Made by a program: the position numbers and the translations under genes. This document shows, one piece after another, positions 8,701 to 16,792 of a stretch of 64,000 nt of DNA; the first letter of the stretch is position 1, and each line of letters begins with the position of its first letter. The stretch is from Armatimonadota bacterium. GTDB taxonomy: Bacteria; Sysuimicrobiota; Sysuimicrobiia; Sysuimicrobiales; Humicultoraceae. The stretch spans positions 62,001 through 126,000 of the forward strand of contig VGFA01000002.1 in NCBI GenBank assembly GCA_016869025.1. The letters run 5' to 3'. The notes beneath the pieces were generated by a model. That model was not told the origin of the DNA. It did not search any database and saw only the letters and a program-made list of their open reading frames with translations.

Positions 8701-9373
8701 GCATGTTGCGCAGCAGAACCAGGCGCACGAGCTGCATTACCGCCATGGCTGCGGCGGCCACATATGTCAGCGCGGCCGCGTTCAGCACGGCGCGGGCTCC
8801 GTCGGCCTCGCGGGGCATCACCAGGCCCTCTCCCTGCAGCACGGCCACGGCGCGGCGGCTGGCATCAAACTCCACCGGTAGTGTGACCAGGGCGAACGCG
8901 ATGTAGCCCAGGAACAGCAGGACGCCCAGGTCCATCAATGGGCGACTGCTCGTGAACATGCCGATCATGAAGAGTATCCACGCCGCGTTCGAGCCGATGC
9001 TCGCCACGGGCACGATCGCGGATCGCAGGGCCAGCGGTGCGTACTTCTCGTGATGCTGGAGCGCGTGGCCGCACTCGTGCGCTGCCACGCCAACGGCCGC
9101 GACCGAGTCGCTCCCGTACACCTCAGGGGAAAGTCGCAGCGTCTGGGTCCTGGGGTCGTAGTGGTCGGCCAGCATGCCCTCCACCGGCTCGATCTTCACG
9201 TGCCGCAGCCCGCGGCGCCGCAGCAGCTCCGCCGCCACCTCGGCACCGGTGCGACCGCCCGCGGTGCGCACCTGGCTGAACCGCCCGAAGGTGCTCCGAA
9301 CCTTGAACTGAGCGTACGCCGCGAGCACCAGGGCGGGTATGAGGATCAGGAACGTGCCGTCACCGAAGAACAT
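8690..9373 (-). CDS. Membrane zinc metallopeptidase, YugP family
   Basis: 227 residues with the HExxH zinc site AAHECGHALQHHE (His99, Glu100, His103) between hydrophobic segments: an N-terminal helix (residues 5-22), a pair near 120-170 and a C-terminal helix near 200-220. This matches the neutral zinc metallopeptidase family represented by B. subtilis YugP, integral membrane proteins with no established substrate. LPVEFDASRRA near 178, a conserved family segment, likely gives the third ligand. The gene sits between fmt and rsmB, which are normally adjacent, and overlaps rsmB by 11 bases, so it appears to be an insertion into the conserved operon rather than an ancestral member. Confidence 0.88.
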   Translation of the reverse strand: MFFGDGTFLILIPALVLAAYAQFKVRSTFGRFSQVRTAGGRTGAEVAAELLRRRGLRHVKIEPVEGMLADHYDPRTQTLRLSPEVYGSDSVAAVGVAAHECGHALQHHEKYAPLALRSAIVPVASIGSNAAWILFMIGMFTSSRPLMDLGVLLFLGYIAFALVTLPVEFDASRRAVAVLQGEGLVMPREADGARAVLNAAALTYVAAAAMAVMQLVRLVLLRNMRDE

Positions 9374-9408
9374 CTGCTTCCCCCCGTTGGATCTTGTCCT
9401 TCATTCTA

Positions 9409-10377
9409 TCACAGGCCTCCTTGTGCTACTGTCTCGCCTAGCCGGTCGCCCTTGGCCACGCGGTGACCGCGCGCAAAGGCGGCCGCGGACATGCGCCGGC
9501 CTCCCTCGGGCTGAACCTCGACTAGCGCCACGGCACCCTCGCCCGCGGCGACCGTGATCCCGGCTTCGCCTGCTTCCAGCACCTGCCCCGGCAGGCCCTG
9601 TCCATCCATCACCTTGGCCCGCCAGATCTTGAGGACGCCGCCGCGCCAGGTCGTGTGAGCGCACGGCCAGGGGTTCATCGCTCGCACCAGGTTGATCAAA
9701 GTCTGGGCCGGGCGCGCCCACTGGATCGCGCCGTCGGCCTTCGAGAGCTTCCCCGCATAGGTCGCGCGCGTGTGGTCCTGCGTCCGGCGCTGCGCCTCGC
9801 CCCGGGCGATCTGGCCTGCGGACTCGAGGAGAAGAGCGGCTCCCTCCTCGGCCAGTCGCGCCTCGAGTTCGCCTGCGGTCTCCTCGGGCCCGATCTCGAC
9901 CCGGCGCTGGAGGATGATGTCGCCGGCATCGAGATCCTCGGACAGGTGCATTACCGTGACGCCGGTGGCGGCAGCGCCGTCGGCTATCGCCCGCTGGATC
10001 GGCGAGGCACCCCGGTACTCCGGGAGTAGCGACGGGTGGAGGTTTATGCAGCCCATCGGCGGGAGCGCAAGCACTGCGCCGGGCACGAGCCGACCATACG
10101 CCACGGTAACCAAGAGGTCCGGCCGCAGTGCCGACAGATCTGCCAGCGCCTCCGCCGACCTCAGGCTTTCGGGCTGAAGCAGCGCAAGCCCCATCTCACG
10201 CGCCGCCACGGCCACCGGAGGCGGCGCCTGAACAAGACCTCGGCCCGAGGGACGGTCGGGCTGGGTCACGACGCCGACTACGACTGCGGCTTGGGCGAGC
10301 GCGCGCAGCGAGGGGAGCGCGAACGCGGGGGTGCCCAGGAACACCACCCGGAGGGAGTCCAGCCGCCCCACGGTCAC
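9409..10377 (-). CDS. fmt: Methionyl-tRNA formyltransferase
   Basis: 322 residues, the usual length. Fmt transfers a formyl group from 10-formyltetrahydrofolate to Met-tRNAfMet for bacterial initiation. The N-terminal formyltransferase domain starts VVFLGTPAFALPSLRAL and contains the signature NLHPSLLPEYRGASPIQRAI followed by GVTVMHLSEDLDAGDIILQ, with the catalytic Asn-His-Asp set. The C-terminal OB-like tRNA-binding domain starts near 205 (TYAGKLSKADGAIQW). It overlaps def by four bases, so deformylase and formyltransferase are made together. Confidence 0.97.
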   Translation of the reverse strand: MTVGRLDSLRVVFLGTPAFALPSLRALAQAAVVVGVVTQPDRPSGRGLVQAPPPVAVAAREMGLALLQPESLRSAEALADLSALRPDLLVTVAYGRLVPGAVLALPPMGCINLHPSLLPEYRGASPIQRAIADGAAATGVTVMHLSEDLDAGDIILQRRVEIGPEETAGELEARLAEEGAALLLESAGQIARGEAQRRTQDHTRATYAGKLSKADGAIQWARPAQTLINLVRAMNPWPCAHTTWRGGVLKIWRAKVMDGQGLPGQVLEAGEAGITVAAGEGAVALVEVQPEGGRRMSAAAFARGHRVAKGDRLGETVAQGGL

Positions 10378-10898
10378 TCGGCCGCCGGGGCGGCCTCGCC
10401 AGGAGCGGTCACGCTTCCAATGGTGCTGGGGTCGCGGACCCGGTCGAGGAACAGGATGCCATCGAGGTGGTCAATCTCGTGCTGCAGAACGCGCGCCAGC
10501 AACCCGGTGGCCTCGATCGTTACCCGGCGGCCGCGGCGGTTCTTGCCCCGCACCGAGATCGTAGCGGCCCTGGGAACGTCCCCGTACATGCCTGGGACCG
10601 AGAGACAGGCCTCGACGGCAGTCTCCTCGCCGGAGGACCGGATGACCTCAGGGTCTACCAGCGTCACGGTGCGGTCCTCGACCTGCGCGACTACCACGCG
10701 CACGCCCTCGCCTATCTGCGGCGCGGCAAGACCCAACCCGTTGGCGGCGCGCACGGTGTCCAGCATCGTCTCGATGAGCCGCTGGATTTCCCGCGTCACC
10801 CTGCCAACCGGGGCCGCACGCTTCCGCAGGACCGCCGCCTTGGGGTCCCAGACCGTGATGATGTCTCTTGCTGCTACGATTTCCACCACGCCCACCAC
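10374..10898 (-). CDS. def: Peptide deformylase
   Basis: 174 residues. Removes the formyl group from nascent proteins using a catalytic metal. All three motifs are present: GLGLAAPQIG (residues 54-63), EACLSVPG with the metal ligand Cys98, and QHEIDHLDG with His140, Glu141 and His144. The second motif is EACLS instead of the more common EGCLS, a tolerated change. It precedes fmt with a four-base overlap. A 61-base gap separates it from the end of priA, with no clear promoter that I can defend. Confidence 0.96.
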   Translation of the reverse strand: MVGVVEIVAARDIITVWDPKAAVLRKRAAPVGRVTREIQRLIETMLDTVRAANGLGLAAPQIGEGVRVVVAQVEDRTVTLVDPEVIRSSGEETAVEACLSVPGMYGDVPRAATISVRGKNRRGRRVTIEATGLLARVLQHEIDHLDGILFLDRVRDPSTIGSVTAPGEAAPAAE

Positions 10899-10959
10899 GA
10901 TAGCACGGGCAGGGCGATGGCTTCAACGCGTTCTCGAGCGCTCGGGCCTCCTTGCCGCC

Positions 10960-13086
10960 TCACAGGTCGTGCGGGTCAACATCGGCGCTGGTCCGCACGT
11001 CACGGGGCACGCCGGTTCCCAGCAACAGCGGCCGCACCAGGCGGTTCGCGGCCGACCGATCGGCGGCTTTGACGACGATCTCCCAGCGCGCCCTTCCCTC
11101 CAACGGCGCGCCCGCCTCTGGGATCGGGCCCAGGATCTCGATCTCCGGCGGCGCGGAGGCGGCGAGTCCGGCCGCGACTGCCTCAACGGCCGCCTGCGTC
11201 CGGGCGGTGATGCGGAGTGCCGTCAGGGACCGGAACGGTGGATACCCCAGCGCTGATCGCATTTCGAGCTCGCCGGCGTAGAACGGCCTGAGACTGGTGG
11301 CCGCGGCCGCGCGAACGGCCGGATGAGAGGGATCGGCGGTCTCCACCAGCACCAACGCCCGGGTTGCCATGCCCACGGTCCGGATCAACGCTAGCGCCCG
11401 CTCCGCGGCCCGATACTCGGGCCTGTGCAGCATCCGGTCGGCGGCAACGAAGCCGACGAGATCGGGCCGGAGCGCCCCCAGATAGGGCAACACGAGTGAG
11501 GTGGCGACCAGCACGCCGCCGCGCTCGCGAAACGGCGCAAGCAGCGCGGCCGGCTCGGCGCCCGAACCGAGCATATCGCTGTCGAACCTCCAGACGGCAG
11601 GGGTGATCCGGCGCAGGAGCGCGACGAGACGCTCGGAGCCCGCACCCATGGGCATCAGACGCGCGGCGCCGCACCGCGAGCAGACATGGGGCGCGGCCTC
11701 GGTCAGCGCGCAGAACCTGCAGCGCAGCCGGCGCCGACTGCGATCGTAGGGCATAGCCACCCCGCACCGGCGGCAACGTTCAACCGCGCCACACTCGCCG
11801 CACTGCAGACCTCCGGCATAGCCCTTGCGGTCGCAGAAAAGCACGACGCGGCCGGATTGTCGCACGGTCCTCCGAACGGCGTCGAGGAGCGGGCGGCTGA
11901 TTTCCTGCCGCGGATCAGGGCGGCGCCTAAGATCAACTATACCCAGGCGGACGCGCGGCGACGGGAGCGCAAACAGGCGCAGGCTGCCATCACGCACCCT
12001 GGCGTAGGTGGCAACCGGCGGCGTCGCTGCCCCAATCACCAGTACGCCCGCGGCCCGAGTGCGCTCGGCGGCCACCGCGCGCGTCACGTACCGCGGCGCG
12101 CGCTCCTCCTTGTGGCCGCCGCCGTCCTCTTCGTCCACTATCGCGAGCACCGGACCGGCGAGCGGCGCGAAAACGGTCGCGCGCGTCCCTACCACCAGGG
12201 CCTGCCTCGCACCCTTCGCGCGGCGCCAGGCGCCAAGCCGGGCCGACGCCGGGAGATCTCCGTGCGACAGTACGGGTTCCAGACCGGCGTCATCCGCGGT
12301 CCGGGCGAACTCGGATGCGGCATCCACCGAGGCAAACGCCGCCACGGTGGACCACCCTGCCGTGCGCGCACACTCGATGGCTGCGATGTACGCGGGGGTC
12401 CTGTTCCATCCGGCGACCAAGATCTGGCGTGGCCCGCCTGTCATCGCCTCGCGGACCGCGAGCCCCAGGCCGCCTCCCACCTGTGGCTTTGCCGCGCCTT
12501 CCGGCTGAGCCGCCTCGACCCCAAGGGCGCCTTCCGCGGCCTCCGGCCAGACGACCTTCAGGGCGCCGCTCTCCGCAACTGGCCCCAGTGCCTCCCACGT
12601 CGCCGCGAGCAGGCGGGCCGCCCGCGCCAGCGATACAGGCTTCCGCTCCATTGCCTCCAGCGCGGCCCTGGCCGGGGCGGGCAGGTCCGCGGTCATCGGG
12701 CCCTCGCAGCGAATCCGCGCGCCTGACCACAGCGCGTCCCACGGCACTGCCGCGGCAAGGGCCTCGCCCACCGAGGAGAGGTATTCCTGCGCGACCCACT
12801 CAGCCAGTTCCACGACCTCGGGGGGAACGAGCGGGGCAGCACCTGCCAGCGCCAGCACAGGGCGAAGATCGTGACGCGGCGCGCCTTCTCCAAGCACGAT
12901 GCCGGGCAGGAGCCGGCGGCCGAACGCCACGATGACCCCTGCCCCGCGCTGCGCGCCCGCAGCAACGCCGACTGAGAAGGTAAACGCCGCGTCCCCGGCA
13001 CGCAGCGGTAGGTCTAGCGCTACGAGAACAGGACCTTCACCCGGCATCTGGCTGGCACCCGGAGCGCGGCCTGTGCCGCGCGTCAT
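10960..13086 (-). CDS. priA: PriA-like primosome protein N' with degenerate helicase motifs
   Basis: 708 residues, in the standard priA position before def. The N-terminal DNA-binding domain (LVALDLPLRAGDAAFTFSV) and the zinc region are present: eight cysteines from CGECGAVERCRRCG through CRFC to CSRCG. The helicase motor is altered. Where PriA has the Walker A GVTGSGKTE, this has ILVAGWNRTPAYIAA with no Gly-Lys-Thr. The DEEH box reads VDEEDGGGHKEE. The motif VI region QVAGRAGR reads IRTVGMATRA. Actinobacterial PriA proteins show a similar loss and are thought not to unwind DNA. The likely role is fork recognition or primosome loading without ATP-driven unwinding. The start overlaps the stop of the nucleotide kinase gene by four bases' span. 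Confidence 0.85.
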   Translation of the reverse strand: MTRGTGRAPGASQMPGEGPVLVALDLPLRAGDAAFTFSVGVAAGAQRGAGVIVAFGRRLLPGIVLGEGAPRHDLRPVLALAGAAPLVPPEVVELAEWVAQEYLSSVGEALAAAVPWDALWSGARIRCEGPMTADLPAPARAALEAMERKPVSLARAARLLAATWEALGPVAESGALKVVWPEAAEGALGVEAAQPEGAAKPQVGGGLGLAVREAMTGGPRQILVAGWNRTPAYIAAIECARTAGWSTVAAFASVDAASEFARTADDAGLEPVLSHGDLPASARLGAWRRAKGARQALVVGTRATVFAPLAGPVLAIVDEEDGGGHKEERAPRYVTRAVAAERTRAAGVLVIGAATPPVATYARVRDGSLRLFALPSPRVRLGIVDLRRRPDPRQEISRPLLDAVRRTVRQSGRVVLFCDRKGYAGGLQCGECGAVERCRRCGVAMPYDRSRRRLRCRFCALTEAAPHVCSRCGAARLMPMGAGSERLVALLRRITPAVWRFDSDMLGSGAEPAALLAPFRERGGVLVATSLVLPYLGALRPDLVGFVAADRMLHRPEYRAAERALALIRTVGMATRALVLVETADPSHPAVRAAAATSLRPFYAGELEMRSALGYPPFRSLTALRITARTQAAVEAVAAGLAASAPPEIEILGPIPEAGAPLEGRARWEIVVKAADRSAANRLVRPLLLGTGVPRDVRTSADVDPHDL

Positions 13087-13619
13087 CTCGCTTCGGAGAC
13101 CGCGCGCAGCCCGCGCGACAGCAAGACCAGGGTCTCGACAATGACCTCGGGGGACCAGCGGCTCGTGTCCACGATCAGGTGAAAGGGCGCGCGGTCGGCG
13201 AGGTCAATGTCGTAGAGGGCCTTGTATCGCGACCACTCGCTGCGTTCACGCACCAGCAACTCCTCGCGGGCACCCCCGACGTCCTTTCCTTCCCTTCCGG
13301 CCACGCGGGCCGCGCGGACCTCGAGGGGCGCGTCGAGCCACACCTTGAAGTCGGCATCTATCATCCACCCGGCCAAGCGCGACTCCACGACGCACGGCCC
13401 GGATCGGGCCAACTCGGCCTGCAGCTGGTCGAGGTCACGGTCTATGGACGGGTCGCCCTCGGCCAGGCGGTTGAGCTCTACTACCGAAACCCCGCGCCGG
13501 GCCGCCAGCTCCCGGAAGACGCCGCCGGCCGAGACGCACGGAATCCCCAGCCTTTCGGCCAGCCCGAGCGCCACCGTGCTCTTCCCCACACCGATGGGTC
13601 CACCGATGGCAACGATCAC
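13083..13619 (-). CDS. cmk: Cytidylate kinase-like P-loop kinase, archaeal type
   Basis: 178 residues. The P-loop is GGPIGVGKST (residues 6-15), followed by PCVSAGGVFRELAARRGVS and DRDLDQLQ, VVESRLAGWM, KVWLDAPLEVRAARVAGREG, ERSEWSRYKALYDIDL and LIVDTSRWSPEVIVETL. This is the layout of the short archaeal-type CMP/dCMP kinase (the family represented by TIGR02173) rather than of the roughly 220-residue bacterial Cmk or of guanylate kinase. It would phosphorylate CMP/dCMP with ATP, though another nucleotide or short-chain substrate is possible. It occupies the slot between remA and priA where Bacillota carry gmk, rpoZ and coaBC. Confidence 0.78.
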   Translation of the reverse strand: MIVAIGGPIGVGKSTVALGLAERLGIPCVSAGGVFRELAARRGVSVVELNRLAEGDPSIDRDLDQLQAELARSGPCVVESRLAGWMIDADFKVWLDAPLEVRAARVAGREGKDVGGAREELLVRERSEWSRYKALYDIDLADRAPFHLIVDTSRWSPEVIVETLVLLSRGLRAVSEAR

Positions 13620-13632
13620 GACGGCCGGTGCC

Positions 13633-13899
13633 TCACTCGGCTGGGTCCTCGCCCGCCTCGCGCGCGGCGTAGCGGTTTGCCAGCGTCTCCGGCTGCACCG
13701 CCGATAGCACCACGTGACCGCTGTCCGTGATCACGACGGCGCGGGTGCGGCGGCCGTAGGTGGCATCTATCAGGCTGCCGCGCTCCCTGGATTCCTGGAC
13801 GATGCGCTTCACCGGTGCCGAATCAGGGCTGATGATGGCCACGATCCGGTTGGCGGCCAGGATGTTGCCGTGGCCGATGTTGATCAGGCGGGTCTCCAT
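13633..13899 (-). CDS. remA: RemA family regulator (DUF370)
   Basis: 88 residues, the typical size for RemA/YlzA, with the characteristic [20 protein letters not shown] start, [30 protein letters not shown] core and a short acidic tail. In B. subtilis RemA forms rings that bind DNA and activates matrix genes; in species without such genes it is conserved but its role is unclear. It sits 22 bases downstream of yicC, the conserved yloC-ylzA arrangement. Confidence 0.93.
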   Translation of the reverse strand: METRLINIGHGNILAANRIVAIISPDSAPVKRIVQESRERGSLIDATYGRRTRAVVITDSGHVVLSAVQPETLANRYAAREAGEDPAE

Positions 13900-13921
13900 C
13901 TCGCGTTGCCAGCTCCGTTTC

Positions 13922-14803
13922 TTACTCGATGTTCTGAATCTGCTCGCGCAGGCTCTCGATCTCGCCCTTCATCTCGATCACGGCGCGGGTGATCTCCAGG
14001 TCGTTGGCCTTGGATCCTATGGTGTTCGTCTCGCGGCCCATCTCCTGGAGGATGAACTCCAGCTTCCGCCCCACCGCGCCCTCTTCCGCGGTCACCACCT
14101 GGCGGAATTGCTCCAGGTGGCTGCGCAGCCGCGTCAGTTCCTCGGTGATGTCGCTCCGGTCCGCGAAGACCGCGATTTCGGCGGCGATCCGGGCTTCGTC
14201 CACCGGCGTCTCGCCCAGGAGCTCGGCAAGCCGCCCGCGCAGCCGCTCTCCGTAGGCCTGCGCCACCCCGCGGCTCCGCGCGGCGATCGCCTCGGCCATT
14301 CGCTCCACCGCGCCTGCGCGGGCCAGCATGTCCTCGGCAAGCCGCGCACCCTCGGTTATGCGCATCGCCACCAGCGCCCCAATCGCGGCCCGGACCGCTT
14401 CCTCAAGCGCGGGCCAGAGCGCTTCCACCTCGACGCGGTCCTCTTCCAGGCGCAGCACATCGGGTAGGGCGGCGAGCTGGGCCAGACTGATCTCACCGCT
14501 TACGCCCACGCTTGCCGCCAGATCCCGCAGGGCCTGCGTGTAGGAAGCGGCCAGGTCCACGTCGGCGCGAAACGCGCGCTGTCGGCGCGTGCCGTTGTCG
14601 CGCGAGATGATTGCCTCAACACGACCCCGGCGTATCTGCTCCATGACCAGCGCGCGGACGCGCTCCTCCAGAGCGCCGAGGTCGCGCGGCAGCCGCACCT
14701 GGGCCTCACTGAACCGGTGGTTGACCGACTTGATCTCCACGGCAAGCCGCCCGCCCGTCACATCGGCGGTGGCAGTCCCGAACCCGGTCATGCTGCGGAT
14801 CAC
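13922..14803 (-). CDS. yicC: YicC/YloC family endoribonuclease
   Basis: About 293 residues from the GTG at 14803, which produces the family start [11 protein letters not shown]; a longer in-frame reading to 14905 would extend across the divergent rqcH promoter and is unlikely. Conserved segments are [21 protein letters not shown] near the N-terminus and the C-terminal [38 protein letters not shown] region with the metal-binding acidic residues. E. coli YicC and B. subtilis YloC are metal-dependent RNases that can cleave small RNAs. It is transcribed away from rqcH, as yloC is near yloA in Bacillota, and heads the remA-cmk-priA run. Confidence 0.94.
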   Translation of the reverse strand: MIRSMTGFGTATADVTGGRLAVEIKSVNHRFSEAQVRLPRDLGALEERVRALVMEQIRRGRVEAIISRDNGTRRQRAFRADVDLAASYTQALRDLAASVGVSGEISLAQLAALPDVLRLEEDRVEVEALWPALEEAVRAAIGALVAMRITEGARLAEDMLARAGAVERMAEAIAARSRGVAQAYGERLRGRLAELLGETPVDEARIAAEIAVFADRSDITEELTRLRSHLEQFRQVVTAEEGAVGRKLEFILQEMGRETNTIGSKANDLEITRAVIEMKGEIESLREQIQNIE

Positions 14804-14859
14804 GCGCTTCACTTCGGCCCGCCCGCGGATCGTTCCTGCCCCCAGGAACCCGCACGGGC

Positions 14860-14888
14860 TTGCGAGAGGACGGCGGGGATTGTATCGT
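14860..14888 (+). promoter_or_regulatory. Candidate promoter of rqcH, close to leaderless
   Basis: TTGCGA (14860-14865) and TATCGT (14883-14888) are separated by 17 bases, a good sigma-A-type arrangement. The rqcH ATG begins only nine bases after the -10 box, so the predicted RNA start falls on or just before the start codon. No Shine-Dalgarno sequence is visible in the remaining bases. The yicC start lies divergently 95 bases away. Confidence 0.55.
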
Positions 14889-14897
14889 AGCACCGAA

Positions 14898-16610
14898 ATG
14901 GCCATCCCCCATTCGTCCTTCGACAGCGTGGTCCTGGCTGCGGTCGTAGCCGAGTGCCAGGACCTGATCGGAGCGCGTCTTCATCAAGTGCTCCAGGAGG
15001 GCACGGACGGTCTTGTGCTCGCGCTGCGCCGCGGAGGCCGGGCCCGCAGGCTGCTGCTCTCGGTACACTCCCGCCTCGGCCGGGTTCACCTGGTTGAGGC
15101 GATTGAACCCGGGGCCCCTACCCCATTCGCGCAACTCGTGCGCGCACGGCTGGAGGGCGCGCGGTTGACGGCGATCGCATCGCCCGCGTTCGAGCGGATC
15201 GTCACCTGCACGTTCGAGACCCTCGAGGGTCCCTACGACCTGATCGCGGAGATCATGGGCCGGCACTCCAACCTGATCCTCTGCTCCGGCCGCATCATCG
15301 TAGGCGCGCTCAAGCAGATCGGCCCGGATCGGTCGCGCGTACGCGAGGTCCTGCCCCAGCGGCCCTACACGAGGCCCCCGCAGCCCCGTCCGACACCGTT
15401 GAGTGTCACCACCGCCGATCTGGCTGCTCCCAAGGACAAGGCCGCCTGGCGCGCGGTGTTCGAAGCGGTCTCAGGCATCGGTCCTGCCCTGTCGTGGGAA
15501 GTGTGCGTGCGGGCAGGTGCTGAGCCAGAGAGCCCGCTGGATGAGCGTGCCGCGAGTGATGTGGTCTCGGCGCTACGCGCGATCGGCGATGTTGTCACCG
15601 CGGCGCGGTTCGACCCGGTGCTGTACCGCGGTCCGGACGGCGAGCCCGCGGCCTATGCGCCGTTCCCGCTGGACGGCGTGAGACACCTCCTGCCCGAGCG
15701 GTCCTCGATGAGCGCTGCGGTAGAGGCGGTGGCACAGAGCGCAGCCAGGAGGGCACGCTTCGAGGAGATGCGCCAGGGACTCGCCGCAACGGTCCGGCAG
15801 GCACTGGATCGCGTTCACCGCACCCTGGCCGCCGTGGCCGAGGACGCGCGGGAAGCCGAAGGCGCCGACCAGTTGCGGGAGCAAGGCGAACTCATTTTGG
15901 CTTACCTCTCGCAGATCGCGCCCAGAGCCGCGGTGCTGGAGGTGCCGGGATTCGACGGCCGGCCGGTCAGCATTCCGCTCGATCCTGCACGGTCAGGCGT
16001 CGAGAACGCCCAGGCCTGCTTCAAGCGCTACGCGAAGGCGGCCGCGGCCCGCCGACGCCTTCCGGCGCGTCAGGCCGCGCTGGGAATCGAGCGCGCCTTC
16101 CTCGAGGAGTCTGCCACGGCTATCGTCCAGGCGGAGGACGCGGACGATCTCTGGGAGGTCGAGCAGGACCTAGTCTCGGCCGGGGTCAGGAAGAGGACGC
16201 GGCCTGCCGGACGGCCGCGCGCGGTCGCCTCCGGCCGCTCCTTCGACCTGCCCGGCGGAGGACGGGTCCAGGTGGGCCGCAGCGCTCGGGAGAACGACCA
16301 CCTGACCTTCGAGGTCGCCGGCCCGGACGACCTCTGGCTGCACGCACGAGGCATGCCGGGAGCACACGTGATCCTGCTGGCCCCAGGCCGGCGCAAAGAC
16401 GAGCCGATCCCTGAGGCAGCCGTGGAAACCGCGGCCCGGATCGCGGCCTACTACAGCGACGGCCGGTCTGCCACGCGCGTGCCGGTGGACGTAACGAAGC
16501 GCAGGTTCGTACGCCGCATCCGGGGCGGCCGGCCCGGTCAGGTACACTACAGCCACGAGCGGACGCTCACGGTCGTACCGGGTCTTCCGTCAAAGACGTC
16601 TCGCTCCTGA
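14898..16610 (+). CDS. rqcH: Ribosome quality control protein RqcH (NFACT family)
   Basis: 570 residues, normal for RqcH. It binds stalled 50S subunits carrying peptidyl-tRNA and recruits Ala-tRNA to add C-terminal alanine tails that mark the peptide for degradation. The NFACT-N domain (AVVAECQDLIGARLHQVLQ, EIMGRHSNLIL), helix-hairpin-helix part (VSGIGPALSWEVC), coiled-coil middle (about 275-400) and NFACT-R domain (FEVAGPDDLWLHARGMPGAHVIL) are all recognisable. The start is the ATG at 14898, because MAIPHSSFDSVVLAAVVAE matches the family N-terminus; upstream in-frame sequence is the antisense of yicC. It is the only plus-strand gene in the first 26 kb and converges on the SEC-C gene. Confidence 0.95.
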   Translation: MAIPHSSFDSVVLAAVVAECQDLIGARLHQVLQEGTDGLVLALRRGGRARRLLLSVHSRLGRVHLVEAIEPGAPTPFAQLVRARLEGARLTAIASPAFERIVTCTFETLEGPYDLIAEIMGRHSNLILCSGRIIVGALKQIGPDRSRVREVLPQRPYTRPPQPRPTPLSVTTADLAAPKDKAAWRAVFEAVSGIGPALSWEVCVRAGAEPESPLDERAASDVVSALRAIGDVVTAARFDPVLYRGPDGEPAAYAPFPLDGVRHLLPERSSMSAAVEAVAQSAARRARFEEMRQGLAATVRQALDRVHRTLAAVAEDAREAEGADQLREQGELILAYLSQIAPRAAVLEVPGFDGRPVSIPLDPARSGVENAQACFKRYAKAAAARRRLPARQAALGIERAFLEESATAIVQAEDADDLWEVEQDLVSAGVRKRTRPAGRPRAVASGRSFDLPGGGRVQVGRSARENDHLTFEVAGPDDLWLHARGMPGAHVILLAPGRRKDEPIPEAAVETAARIAAYYSDGRSATRVPVDVTKRRFVRRIRGGRPGQVHYSHERTLTVVPGLPSKTSRS

Positions 16611-16649
16611 TTCGGTTCTCCCTTCCGCTAACGGGAGCGCGACTTCATG

Positions 16650-16686
16650 CTTCCAGTCCCCTATTCACAGGGTCATAGCGTGCGAC
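16650..16686 (-). repeat. Solitary CRISPR-repeat-like sequence
   Basis: This 37-base stretch, read on the minus strand, begins GTCGCACGCTATGACC, contains a short palindrome (CCCTGTGAATAGGG) and ends GGGGACTGGAAG. That layout, with a GTCGC or GTTGC start, a small central stem and a 3' end near GGAAAC/TGAAAC, resembles type I/III CRISPR repeats. Only one copy is present in the window, so it is not an array. It lies 107 bases from a SEC-C gene that is coupled to a Cas6-family gene. It could equally be chance sequence or part of a transcription terminator region. Confidence 0.25.
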
Positions 16687-16713
16687 GTCTACAAACACGT
16701 TGAATCCCAATTA

Positions 16714-16746
16714 GTATAATCAGAATTAGATTAATTACGATTATAC
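16714..16746. repeat. AT-rich inverted repeat in the convergent gap
   Basis: Eight-base perfect arms GTATAATC (16714-16721) and GATTATAC (16739-16746) flank a 17-base AT-rich centre containing TTAATTA. In a genome this GC-rich the block stands out sharply. It lies between the convergent ends of rqcH and the SEC-C gene, so it is not where a promoter for either would be expected. It may be a protein-binding site, a scar of an inserted element, or a bidirectional termination zone. Confidence 0.5.
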
Positions 16747-16792
16747 ACTTGCCTCCTCGGCGAAGCCAGCCATCGCCCCGCAGCGAGCCGGC

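Noticed and set aside
16621-16640. A rho-independent terminator just after rqcH
   Set aside because: CCGCTAACGG-type pairing is short and no T-run follows.
16611-16792. A CRISPR array beside the Cas6-family gene
   Set aside because: Only one repeat-like unit is present; no spaced second copy is seen in the gap or anywhere else in the window, so an array is not annotated.
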